Assembly (NCBI GenBank): GCA_913062645.1 | Contig: CAJXVW010000001.1 | Location: forward strand, 496,001 to 560,000 | Direction: 5' to 3' | Length of the DNA stretch: 64,000 nucleotides | Origin: an uncultured Mycoplasmatota bacterium | GTDB lineage: Bacteria > Bacillota_I > Bacilli_A > Izemoplasmatales > Izemoplasmataceae | Part shown: in pieces, positions 48,776 to 57,400 of the stretch | Numbering within the stretch: the stretch's first letter is position 1 | Layout of the letters: each line of letters opens with the position of its first letter | Notes under the pieces: model-generated | Told to the model about the DNA's origin: nothing | What the model saw: only the letters and a program-made list of their open reading frames with translations | Database searches by the model: none | Program-made: the position numbers and the translations under genes

Positions 48776-49204
48776 ATGAGACATACGATTGACGAGATTC
48801 ACATCGGTGACAGCGCATATCAGGACGTTGTCATCACGGAAGCGAACGTGGAAACGTTCGGACGCATCACCAACGATCTGAACCCGGCACACTTCGACAG
48901 CGAGTATGCGAAGACGACGATGTTCAAGAAACGGATCAGTCACGGCATGTACGTCGGGTCACTGTTCAGTCGCGTGTTCGGAATGGAACTGCCGGGCGAA
49001 GGATCCATCTATGTGACGCAATCGTTGCGCTTTCGTCGGCCCGTCTATTTCAATGACACGATTCGTGCCACGGTAACGGTTTCGGCGATTGACAAGGAGA
49101 AGAATCGCATCACGTTCGATTGCGTCGCCACCAATCAAGATGGCGAAGCCGTGGTTGTTGGCGAAGCAGTGATCATGCCACCGAAAGGAGCGGGACAATC
49201 ATGA
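48776..49204 (+). CDS. MaoC-like (R)-specific enoyl-CoA hydratase
   Basis: 142 residues, hotdog fold. The hydratase motif is intact: ITNDLNPAHFDSEYAKTTMF (Asp and His are catalytic), then ISHGMYVGSLFSRVFG. Family members hydrate crotonyl-CoA to (R)-3-hydroxyacyl-CoA or the reverse. First gene of the lysine operon; it may connect the crotonyl-CoA made by Kal to 3-hydroxybutyryl-CoA. Not part of the classical clostridial lysine cluster. ATG after CAAGGAGGTAGGC. Confidence 0.85.
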   Translation: MRHTIDEIHIGDSAYQDVVITEANVETFGRITNDLNPAHFDSEYAKTTMFKKRISHGMYVGSLFSRVFGMELPGEGSIYVTQSLRFRRPVYFNDTIRATVTVSAIDKEKNRITFDCVATNQDGEAVVVGEAVIMPPKGAGQS

Positions 49205-49854
49205 AGCAATTCATGGAACTAAAGCAATTGAAAGACCATGTGTTCGATGGGATGTCGATCATGGTTGGCGGCTTCATGGCTGTCGGCACTCCCGAAGCGT
49301 TGATCGACGAACTGGTTCTGCTTGGCACCAAGGATCTCACGATCATCTGCAACGACGCGGGGTTCATCGACCGTGGCGTCGGTAAGTTGATAGCAAGTGG
49401 TCAAGTATCTCATCTGATTGCTTCACACATCGGCTTGAATCCGATGGCAGGACAGCTGATGAGCACCGGTGAAATGCAGGTGACGCTGGTACCCCAAGGG
49501 ACGTTGGCCGAACGCATTCGCGCCGGGGGCGCAGGACTGGGTGGAGTGTTGACACCAACCGGTCTAGGAACCATCGTCGAGGAAGGCAAACAGGTTCTCT
49601 CTGTGGCAGGCAAACCGTATCTGGTGGAACCCGCGATGCGGGCTGACCTGTCTCTGATTTTGGCCTATGAAGTCGATCGATTTGGAAATATCACATACAA
49701 TAAGACAACCCGGAATTTCAACCCAGTTATGGCAACTGCCTCCGACAAGGTTATCGCTCTGGGGCGCAAACTCGTTGATGAATTGAACCCCGATCATGTA
49801 TTGACCCCTCACATTTTTGTTGATTATGTGGTGATGGAGGTGCAACATGGATAA
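49201..49854 (+). CDS. atoD: CoA-transferase subunit A (butyryl-CoA:acetoacetate type)
   Basis: 217 residues. [54 protein letters not shown] and [13 protein letters not shown] match the alpha subunit of family I CoA-transferases. In lysine fermenters this enzyme moves CoA from butyryl-CoA to acetoacetate. Overlaps maoC as ATGA; GGAG lies about 10 bases upstream. Confidence 0.93.
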   Translation: MKQFMELKQLKDHVFDGMSIMVGGFMAVGTPEALIDELVLLGTKDLTIICNDAGFIDRGVGKLIASGQVSHLIASHIGLNPMAGQLMSTGEMQVTLVPQGTLAERIRAGGAGLGGVLTPTGLGTIVEEGKQVLSVAGKPYLVEPAMRADLSLILAYEVDRFGNITYNKTTRNFNPVMATASDKVIALGRKLVDELNPDHVLTPHIFVDYVVMEVQHG

Positions 49855-50506
49855 AATGGCTATGAAAAAACTAATTGCCAAGCGTGTCGCGCAGGAATTT
49901 TCGGATGGCGATGTCGTCAATCTCGGCATTGGATTACCAACGCTTGTCGCCGATTACATCCCCCATCACGTACACGTTCATCTGCAGAGTGAAAACGGCT
50001 TGATCGGACTTGGTCCGAAACCTTCAGAAGAGACGTATGATCCCGACATCACCAACGCAGGTGGTCAACCGGTGACGCTCAAAACGGGAGGCATGTATTT
50101 CGACAGTGCCTTGTCATTCGCGATCATCCGGGGCGGTCATGTTGATGTCACGGTTCTCGGCAGTCTTCAAGTCGATGAGACCGGCAGTCTTGCCAATTGG
50201 ATCATTCCCGGCAAGATGGTTCCGGGAATGGGCGGTGCGATGGATCTCGTCACCGGATCACGCAAGGTGATCATCGCCATGACCCACACCAACAAGGGTC
50301 GTCCCAAGATCCTCAAGCGCTGTACATTGCCATTAACGGCAAAAAATCAAGTGAACATGATTGTCACCGAAATGGGTGTCCTGGAAGTTCGAACGGATGG
50401 ACTTCACCTGATGGAATACAATCCGATGTTCAGCATCGATGACATTGTCGCAGCGACCGAAGCGACGCTGATCATCAACAATCCCAAGAAGATGGAGGTA
50501 TCCTGA
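49847..50506 (+). CDS. atoA: CoA-transferase subunit B (butyryl-CoA:acetoacetate type)
   Basis: 219 residues. [17 protein letters not shown], the catalytic Glu in [11 protein letters not shown], and [19 protein letters not shown] with TKGRPKI-like block are typical of the beta subunit. Partner of the preceding gene, which it overlaps by 8 bases; ATG after GGAGGTGCAAC. Confidence 0.94.
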   Translation: MDKMAMKKLIAKRVAQEFSDGDVVNLGIGLPTLVADYIPHHVHVHLQSENGLIGLGPKPSEETYDPDITNAGGQPVTLKTGGMYFDSALSFAIIRGGHVDVTVLGSLQVDETGSLANWIIPGKMVPGMGGAMDLVTGSRKVIIAMTHTNKGRPKILKRCTLPLTAKNQVNMIVTEMGVLEVRTDGLHLMEYNPMFSIDDIVAATEATLIINNPKKMEVS

Positions 50507-50892
50507 TGGAACAAGCAATGATTCGGATGCGCCTGTCGGCACATCATGCCCATTATGGCGGCAATCTCGTGGATGGTGCCTTCGTGTTGCAGTTGTTTGG
50601 CGATGTCGCCACAGAGCTGTTGATTCGTCACGATGGCGACGAAGGGCTATTTCGAGCCTATGATCGCGTGGATTTCCTGGCACCTCTGTATGCTGGTGAT
50701 TACGTGGAAGTCATCGGTCGCATCACCAAGGTCGGCAACACATCGCGCAAGATGGAGTTCGAAGCATACAAGGTGATCGCTGCCGAGCCCGATGTATCTC
50801 CCTCCGCGGCTCGCGTGCTGGATGAAAAGGTCCTTGTCGCAACGGCCTCAGGCACCTGCATCGTGCCCGAAGACAAACAGCGCAATGGATAA
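50506..50892 (+). CDS. kal: 3-aminobutyryl-CoA ammonia-lyase
   Basis: 128 residues, hotdog fold. [20 protein letters not shown] and [20 protein letters not shown] are the Kal signature. It removes ammonia from L-3-aminobutyryl-CoA to give crotonyl-CoA. The start overlaps the atoA stop by one base (TGATG). Flanked by other lysine fermentation genes, which fixes the assignment. Confidence 0.95.
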   Translation: MEQAMIRMRLSAHHAHYGGNLVDGAFVLQLFGDVATELLIRHDGDEGLFRAYDRVDFLAPLYAGDYVEVIGRITKVGNTSRKMEFEAYKVIAAEPDVSPSAARVLDEKVLVATASGTCIVPEDKQRNG

Positions 50893-51715
50893 GCTCGTAA
50901 TCACCTGTGCGATTTGCGGAGCGGAGGTCATGAAAGAGGACAATCCGCACGTTCCTTATACCATCGATGAACTGGTACGTGAAGCCAAGTCTGCCTATCA
51001 GGCGGGTGCGAGCATCATTCATTTGCACGTTCGAGAGGACGATGGCACACCGACGCAGCGCGTCGATCGCTTTGAAGAAGCGATCAAAGCGATTCGTGAA
51101 GCATGTCCGGACGTCATCATTCAGCCCTCGACGGGTGGTGCGGTCGGCATGACAAATGACGAACGTCTGCAACCGACGCTGTTGCATCCGGAAATGTGCA
51201 CGCTCGATTGCGGCAGTGTTAATTTTGGTGGATCCGAAGTATTCATCAACACCGAAGCAGACATCATGTACTTCAGTGAAAAAATCTATGAAAGAAACAT
51301 TTTCCCAGAACTCGAATGTTTTTGTAAATCACACATTGACCAGGTACTTAGATTATATCGTAAAAACATCTTGAAAACACCGCTTCATTTCAGTTTTGTG
51401 TTGGGTGTACCCGGGGGCCAGACTGGAGAGCCGCGCGACTTTCGTTTCATGCGGGAGTCGATTCCTAAAGATGCAACGTACAGCGTCGCCGGGATCGGAC
51501 GATTCGAGTTCCCATTGGCGGAACTCGCCATTCAAGACGGCGGACATGTCCGTGTCGGGTTGGAAGACAACATATACATTCGCAAGGGTGTTTTGGCAGC
51601 CGGCAATGGTGAACTGGTACGCCACGTTGCAGACATTGCCAAACAACATGGACGGGCGATTGCCACACCCGCCGAAGCACGCGAGATATTGCGCATCAAG
51701 GAGCTGACATCATGA
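50885..51715 (+). CDS. kce: 3-keto-5-aminohexanoate cleavage enzyme
   Basis: 276 residues, BKACE family TIM barrel. Zinc ligands in [11 protein letters not shown] (two His) and [10 protein letters not shown] (Glu); [14 protein letters not shown] and [13 protein letters not shown] bind substrate. It joins acetyl-CoA with 3-keto-5-aminohexanoate to give acetoacetate and 3-aminobutyryl-CoA. The ATG overlaps kal by 8 bases and lacks a strong binding site, suggesting coupled translation. Confidence 0.95.
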   Translation: MDKLVITCAICGAEVMKEDNPHVPYTIDELVREAKSAYQAGASIIHLHVREDDGTPTQRVDRFEEAIKAIREACPDVIIQPSTGGAVGMTNDERLQPTLLHPEMCTLDCGSVNFGGSEVFINTEADIMYFSEKIYERNIFPELECFCKSHIDQVLRLYRKNILKTPLHFSFVLGVPGGQTGEPRDFRFMRESIPKDATYSVAGIGRFEFPLAELAIQDGGHVRVGLEDNIYIRKGVLAAGNGELVRHVADIAKQHGRAIATPAEAREILRIKELTS

Positions 51716-52740
51716 ACGCATGCAAGTATGGTACCCATCGGGTGATTGAACCCAAGGGAGTGCTGCCGCAGGCAGCCAACAAAATCGACAACGACATGAC
51801 ACTACGCGACAATGAACTGTTGATCGACGTCATGACACTCAACATCGACAGTGCATCCTTCACACAGATCAAACAAGCCTGTGACGGGGACACCAAGCGC
51901 ATGGAAGAGATGATTCTGGAGATTGTCAAGAACCGAGGAAAGATGCAGAATCCGGTTACCGGAAGTGGTGGAATGCTGATCGGCCGTGTGCGAGCGATGG
52001 GACCGTCCTTCCCCGACAAGTCACTGCGAGAAGGCACCATCATTGCCACGTTGGTGTCGCTGTCACTGACACCGCTCAACATCAACCGCATCAAACACAT
52101 CGATCTGGCCACCGATCAGGTTCAGGTGGACGCAAAGGCCATTCTCTTTGAAAGTGGCATATATGCGGTCGTACCGGACGATCTCGACGAACACCTGGCA
52201 CTTGCTGCGCTGGATGTTGCCGGGGCTCCTGCCCAGGTCGCCAAACTGGTTAAGCCTGGTGATGTCGTCGCCATCATCGGTGCCGCCGGCAAAAGCGGCG
52301 TGCTATGCGCCGCTCAGGCCAAACGCAGTGCCGGCGACGCCGGAAAGGTGATCGGCGTTGTAAACGAGAAACAGCAGGTGTCGTTATTACGTGACCTTGG
52401 TTATTGCGATGACATCGTACTGGCGGATGCCACCGATGCGATGGAACTGTACGAACGCGTGGCAGCGGTCGCTCCGACTGGAGTGGATGTCGCAATCAAC
52501 GTCGTGAACGTACCGAATACCGAAATGGGATGCATCCTCATCACCAAGGACGATGGCGTCGTGTACTACTTCAGCATGGCGACGTCCTTCACCAAAGCTG
52601 CGCTAGGTGCGGAAGGTGTCGGCAAAGATGTCACCATGATCATCGGCAACGGATATACGAAAGGCCATGCCGATCTGACTCTTGAACTGATTCGCAGCGA
52701 AGCGCCTCTCAAACAACTGTTTGAGCGCCTTTACACGTAG
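51712..52740 (+). CDS. kdd: L-erythro-3,5-diaminohexanoate dehydrogenase
   Basis: 342 residues. The N-terminal part has CKYGTHRVIEPKGVLPQAA, typical of Kdd; GDVVAIIGAAGKSGVLCAAQA is the NAD-binding Rossmann loop. It oxidises and deaminates 3,5-diaminohexanoate to 3-keto-5-aminohexanoate. Overlaps kce as ATGA, after AAGGAGCTGACATC. Confidence 0.95.
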   Translation: MNACKYGTHRVIEPKGVLPQAANKIDNDMTLRDNELLIDVMTLNIDSASFTQIKQACDGDTKRMEEMILEIVKNRGKMQNPVTGSGGMLIGRVRAMGPSFPDKSLREGTIIATLVSLSLTPLNINRIKHIDLATDQVQVDAKAILFESGIYAVVPDDLDEHLALAALDVAGAPAQVAKLVKPGDVVAIIGAAGKSGVLCAAQAKRSAGDAGKVIGVVNEKQQVSLLRDLGYCDDIVLADATDAMELYERVAAVAPTGVDVAINVVNVPNTEMGCILITKDDGVVYYFSMATSFTKAALGAEGVGKDVTMIIGNGYTKGHADLTLELIRSEAPLKQLFERLYT

Positions 52741-52751
52741 GAGGGATACAC

Positions 52752-54011
52752 ATGTCCGTTAAACTCTATACCAAACATCTGGAGCGCCGCAAGCGGTTTT
52801 TCCCCAATGTTTCGGACGCCGATTGGAACGACTGGCACTGGCAGGTTCGCAATCGCATCACGACCGTAGAACAACTGGATCGTTATTTTCCTTTGGAAGA
52901 CAGTGAAAAAAATGTCGTTCGCAGCGTACTTGGTCAATTCCGCATGGCGATTACTCCGTACTATCTAACACTCATCAATCCGGACAATCCCAATGACCCG
53001 GTCCGCCTGCAGGCGGTACCCAGCATCGACGAGATGGTGGTGGGTCTTCACGACCTGGATGACCCGTTGCATGAAGATGGGGACATGGTGGCCCCCGGTT
53101 TGACGCATCGCTATCCTGACCGGGTGTTGTTTTTGATCACTGACATGTGCAGCATGTACTGTCGACATTGCACGCGCCGACGGTTCGCCGGACAGCACGA
53201 TTCGGGAAGCAGTATGGACGATGTCGATCAAGCGTTGGAATACATCCGGAATCACCCGGCGGTCAATGATGTGTTGCTGAGTGGTGGCGATGCCTTGCTG
53301 GTTAGCGATGCGCGGCTCGAATACATCATATCGGAACTGCGCAAAATCGAACATGTCGGCGTCATCCGCATCGGCAGCCGCACTCCGGTCGTGATGCCGC
53401 AACGGATCACCCCGGAGTTCGTCAACATGCTCAAACAGTATCATCCGATCTGGTTCAATACGCACTACAATCATGCCAAAGAACTGACACCCGATGCCAA
53501 ACGCGCCTTGGATCTGTTGGCCGATGCCGGCATTCCGATCGGCAATCAGTCGGTGTTGCTCAAAGGCGTCAACGACTGTGTCAACATCATGAAGAAACTT
53601 GTCAAGCGACTGATTCAACTTCGTGTTCGTCCATACTACATCTATCAGTGCGACCTGTCGAAAGGCATCGCTCATTTTCGTACTCCAGTTACCAAGGGCA
53701 TTGAAATCATTGAAGGACTACGCGGCCACATCAGTGGCATCGCCGTTCCGACGTTCGTTGTCGACGCGCCAGGAGGTGGCGGGAAAATTCCCGTCATGCC
53801 AAACTACATCATCTCACAAGCGCCGGGACGTACCATACTCCGCAACTACGAAGGCATGATCACCACGTACTATGGTCCGACGAACTACGACAACGAGTGC
53901 GAATGCGAAGACTGTGTCGCTGCCCGCAATGGCGTGTTTGATCCGGAACTCACATCCAATGTCCGCCTCGATCAGTACAACTCCCGCAGAAAGCGAAATC
54001 ATAACCATTAA
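52752..54011 (+). CDS. kamA: Lysine 2,3-aminomutase
   Basis: 419 residues, radical SAM. The iron-sulfur motif is MCSMYCRHCTRRR; DAPGGGGKIPV holds the PLP lysine; the C-terminal ECECEDCVAARNG holds zinc cysteines. It converts L-lysine to L-beta-lysine, the entry step of the pathway. ATG after TAGGAGGGATACAC, 11 bases after kdd. Confidence 0.96.
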   Translation: MSVKLYTKHLERRKRFFPNVSDADWNDWHWQVRNRITTVEQLDRYFPLEDSEKNVVRSVLGQFRMAITPYYLTLINPDNPNDPVRLQAVPSIDEMVVGLHDLDDPLHEDGDMVAPGLTHRYPDRVLFLITDMCSMYCRHCTRRRFAGQHDSGSSMDDVDQALEYIRNHPAVNDVLLSGGDALLVSDARLEYIISELRKIEHVGVIRIGSRTPVVMPQRITPEFVNMLKQYHPIWFNTHYNHAKELTPDAKRALDLLADAGIPIGNQSVLLKGVNDCVNIMKKLVKRLIQLRVRPYYIYQCDLSKGIAHFRTPVTKGIEIIEGLRGHISGIAVPTFVVDAPGGGGKIPVMPNYIISQAPGRTILRNYEGMITTYYGPTNYDNECECEDCVAARNGVFDPELTSNVRLDQYNSRRKRNHNH

Positions 54012-55020
54012 ATCGCTGCGTAGCCTCGTTGGTGATCACCGGGTTGTAAGTATCATCGGGAATGCGAAGAACGCTGGCAAGACCACGGTATTGAACAAAC
54101 TGATTGAGACGTTAAAAGGTTCACGAATCGGAATCACATCCATCGGTTTTGACGGAGAACGCCTTGACACCATCTCATTTCATCAGAAACCGAGGATCAC
54201 CGCGTATCCCCACATGTTCGTCGCCACGGCGGAGAGAGCTCTTGAGGCGGCTACCGCCAAGTACGTCATCCATCAACGGACCGACATCAGAACGGCACTC
54301 GGAAACATCGTCGTGATGGAAATACTAGAAGAAGGCTTGGTTCTGGTAGCCGGACCTTCGGCTCGACGCGACATGATCCGTCTGATGAAAGAAATCAATA
54401 AATACGATCTCCAGCATATGTTTATCGATGGTGCTTTGTTCCGAAAATCAATCGCCAATAGTTTCCTCTCATCGGCCATTATTTTTGTGACCGGGGCAAG
54501 TTATTCGAGCAATATGGATGAAACGATTCATGATACGAAAATTATGATTGACCAGTTGCAAATTGAACAAGCAAAAGACCCATCTTATCAATATGAAAAT
54601 ATGAATGAAAACACCGTATATGTTTATGAAAAAGGGATAAGCAAGACAGACATCAGACGTTCGTATGTTGGTCATGAGTATGAAATTGATCCATATCTTA
54701 CCGATACGTTACAGCAAATCGTTATAACAGGAGCGTTAACGGATCGAATGGCGGAACGATTGATTTTACACAAATCTAAAATTAACGAAATCACATTAAT
54801 CGTTCAAGATGCTTCATATGTATTGGTTTCGCCAAATGTTCATAGAAATTTGGAACATATTGGTGTAAAAATCAAAGCTGTGAATCCAATCGAGATATTA
54901 TTTGTTGCATGTAATCCCGTCTCACCATCCGGTTATTCGTATGAAAAAAATCAATTTATCGCTAAACTAAGGGAAGAACTTCGATTACCAGTGATCAATG
55001 TTCTACAAGATTTGGGGTGA
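53959..55020 (+). CDS. kamB: Lysine 5,6-aminomutase reactivase subunit KamB
   Basis: About 353 residues. VGDHRVVSIIGNAKNAGKTTVLNKL near the N-terminus is a P-loop of the type seen in KamB of clostridial lysine clusters. KamB and the MutS-like KamC together restore inactivated KamDE. Start uncertain: the ATG at 53959 overlaps kamA by 53 bases and has only a weak site; later non-ATG starts are possible. From about 54400 the gene turns more AT-rich with AT-ending codons. No kamC follows. Confidence 0.8.
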   Translation: MSASISTTPAESEIITIKSLRSLVGDHRVVSIIGNAKNAGKTTVLNKLIETLKGSRIGITSIGFDGERLDTISFHQKPRITAYPHMFVATAERALEAATAKYVIHQRTDIRTALGNIVVMEILEEGLVLVAGPSARRDMIRLMKEINKYDLQHMFIDGALFRKSIANSFLSSAIIFVTGASYSSNMDETIHDTKIMIDQLQIEQAKDPSYQYENMNENTVYVYEKGISKTDIRRSYVGHEYEIDPYLTDTLQQIVITGALTDRMAERLILHKSKINEITLIVQDASYVLVSPNVHRNLEHIGVKIKAVNPIEILFVACNPVSPSGYSYEKNQFIAKLREELRLPVINVLQDLG

Positions 55021-55026
55021 ACTGTG

Positions 55027-56604
55027 ATGAAAAGCAAACTGAATTTGAACAAAGATAACGTGGATAAAGCGCGTAACTACGCCAAATTAATAGCATCAGA
55101 CATACAGAAGTTCATCAATCGGCACACAACCGTCTCGGTGGAGCGTACTGTTTGTCGATTTTTGGGAATCGATGGTGTAAATGAACTTGGTGTGCCATAT
55201 CCCAATGTAATTGTTGATCACTTGTTGAAAAACGACAAACTACAGTATGGGGTTGCGACATTCATAGCATCCTATCTGAAATATGAGAGGTTTCCACTTC
55301 AAGACCTCGGAACACGAATTGACGAGGGGTTATCTGATATATCAAAATATGATGTACTTGATAAAAAAGAAGTGTACAGTATACTTTCTAAATACATTTC
55401 TGATTCGCTTTCAAACGTACGCCAAAATGCATCATTGCGTCAATCCTATTATGACAAGTTCGGGAAGAAAGAGGGACCTCTTCTATACGTGATCGTTGCT
55501 ACTGGGAACATATATGAAGATGTTGTTCAGGCCAAAGCTGCTGCAGTGTCCGGAGCTGATGTGATTGCCGTTATACGTTCAACTGGTCAAAGTCTTCTTG
55601 ACTTTGTTCCATATGGACCGACTACCGAAGGGTTTGGTGGTACGTACGCAACTCAAGAGAATTTCCGGATCATGCGTGAAGCACTCGATGATATCGGTGA
55701 AGAACTTCATCGATACATCCATCTTGTCAACTATGCATCCGGATTATGCATGCCGGAAATTGCCGCGATGGGTGCCATGGAACGATTGGACATGATGTTG
55801 AACGATTCCCTCTATGGCATACTGTTTAGAGACATCAACGAACAACGAACCTTTGTTGACCAGTATTTCTCTCGTGTTATCAACGCATATGCCGGAATCA
55901 TCATCAATACCGGTGAAGACAATTATCTTACGACCAGTGACGCCGTTACCGAGGCACACACCGTATTGGCTAGCCAGTTCATCAATGAACAATTTGCTAA
56001 ACTGGCACATATGAAAGAGGAACAAATGGGTCTGGGTCACGCCTTTGAAATCGACCCCGACGTTGAAAATGGTTTCCTCTATGAACTGGCGCAAGCACAG
56101 ATGGCCAGAGAGATTTTCCCAAATGCACCACTCAAGTACATGCCGCCCACCAAACACATGACCGGTAACATCTTCCGTGGTTATGTTCAGAACGCTCTAT
56201 TCAATATTGTCACGACGACGACGAATCAGCGCATTCATCTGTTAGGTATGCTGACGGAAGCCGTTCATACGCCTTATATGAGTGATCGCCATCTGGCAAT
56301 TGACAATGCGAAGTACATTGGTACGACCATGAAGAACTTCGGCGATGAGATTCAGTTCAAAAAGAACGGGATCATTCAAACGCGCGCCAACAAAGTACTG
56401 GACGATGCTACCGAGCTGCTTCGCGAGATATCGGCCATTGGCATGTTCGAAGCCATCGAACGCGGTGTTTTTGCCGGTATCAAACGGACAAAAACCGGTG
56501 GCAAGGGATTGGATGGAGTTCGCGCTAAACACGCTCAATACTGTAACCCGATTATTGACCACATGATTAAAGAGCTCGAAGGTGGTGAAATCGATGAGTT
56601 ATGA
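55027..56604 (+). CDS. kamD: Lysine 5,6-aminomutase alpha subunit
   Basis: 525 residues. LDLNKDNVDKARNYA-like start (LNLNKDNVDKARNYAKLIA), ERTVCRFLGIDGVNELGVPY, VIRSTGQSLLDFVPYGPTTEG and the C-terminal KTGGKGLDGV match KamD/OraS-type large subunits. With KamE it uses adenosylcobalamin and PLP to move the terminal amino group of beta-lysine to C5. ATG after GGGGTGAACTGTG; a GTG just before is the alternative. The first half is AT-richer than the genome. Confidence 0.95.
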   Translation: MKSKLNLNKDNVDKARNYAKLIASDIQKFINRHTTVSVERTVCRFLGIDGVNELGVPYPNVIVDHLLKNDKLQYGVATFIASYLKYERFPLQDLGTRIDEGLSDISKYDVLDKKEVYSILSKYISDSLSNVRQNASLRQSYYDKFGKKEGPLLYVIVATGNIYEDVVQAKAAAVSGADVIAVIRSTGQSLLDFVPYGPTTEGFGGTYATQENFRIMREALDDIGEELHRYIHLVNYASGLCMPEIAAMGAMERLDMMLNDSLYGILFRDINEQRTFVDQYFSRVINAYAGIIINTGEDNYLTTSDAVTEAHTVLASQFINEQFAKLAHMKEEQMGLGHAFEIDPDVENGFLYELAQAQMAREIFPNAPLKYMPPTKHMTGNIFRGYVQNALFNIVTTTTNQRIHLLGMLTEAVHTPYMSDRHLAIDNAKYIGTTMKNFGDEIQFKKNGIIQTRANKVLDDATELLREISAIGMFEAIERGVFAGIKRTKTGGKGLDGVRAKHAQYCNPIIDHMIKELEGGEIDEL

Positions 56605-57367
56605 CCTGAATGGTAAGAATTTTGATCGAAACTTGGACTTGAAGAACCTTCGTCCATACGGTGACACGCTCAATGACGGAAAAGTCCAAATCAGTTTCAC
56701 GCTCCCTGTGCCAAACGATGAAAAAGGCATCGAAGCCGCTCGTGCACTGGCCATGAAAATGGGACTTCCAAATCCCCTGATCGCTGAGGCCATTACCCTT
56801 GATCCGGATCACACGATGTATGTAGTGTACGGAACGGTCAATCATACCGTCGACTACACCGACATTGTCGTTCAAACCGTCGATGCACCGTCCTTGTCAC
56901 GACACGAGATCGAAGATCTGATCGATGCCGAAATCAAGCGGGATGTCATCGTCGTCGGCGCATCCACCGGTACCGATGCGCATACCGTTGGGATCGATGC
57001 CATCATGAACATGAAGGGGTTTGGAGGACATTACGGATTAGAAAGATATCGTAATATCCAAACATACAACATGGGAAGCCAGGTTTCCAACGAAAATCTG
57101 ATTCGCAAAGCTCTCGATGTTCAGGCTGATGTGATTCTGATCAGCCAAACGGTTACCCAGAAAGACGTTCACATTCACAATTTGGTTCACTTCATCGAGC
57201 TGCTGGAGGCCGAACATCTTCGCCACCGTTTCATTGTCATTGTTGGGGGACCCCGAATCAGCCATGAACTGGCCAAGGAACTGGGCTTTGATGCTGGCTT
57301 TGGACCACGTAAGTATGCCGAAGACGTCGCGTCATTCTTCGTTCAGGAATTGATTCACAAAACATGA
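56594..57367 (+). CDS. kamE: Lysine 5,6-aminomutase beta subunit
   Basis: 257 residues. The cobalamin-binding domain shows VVGASTGTDAHTVGIDAIMN (DxHxxG motif) and IVIVGGPRISHELA near the end; in this family the PLP lysine lies in the same subunit. Overlaps kamD by 11 bases; the ATG follows GGTGGTGAAATCG. Last gene of the operon, before a strong terminator. Confidence 0.95.
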   Translation: MSYDLNGKNFDRNLDLKNLRPYGDTLNDGKVQISFTLPVPNDEKGIEAARALAMKMGLPNPLIAEAITLDPDHTMYVVYGTVNHTVDYTDIVVQTVDAPSLSRHEIEDLIDAEIKRDVIVVGASTGTDAHTVGIDAIMNMKGFGGHYGLERYRNIQTYNMGSQVSNENLIRKALDVQADVILISQTVTQKDVHIHNLVHFIELLEAEHLRHRFIVIVGGPRISHELAKELGFDAGFGPRKYAEDVASFFVQELIHKT

Positions 57368-57368
57368 A

Positions 57369-57395
57369 AAAAAGGAGCGATTGCTCCTTTTTGTT
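57369..57395. terminator. Bidirectional terminator between kamE and rnj
   Basis: AAAGGAGC (57371-57378) and GCTCCTTT (57383-57390) with A-run and T-run on either side. Confidence 0.85.
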
Positions 57396-57400
57396 TGGAC

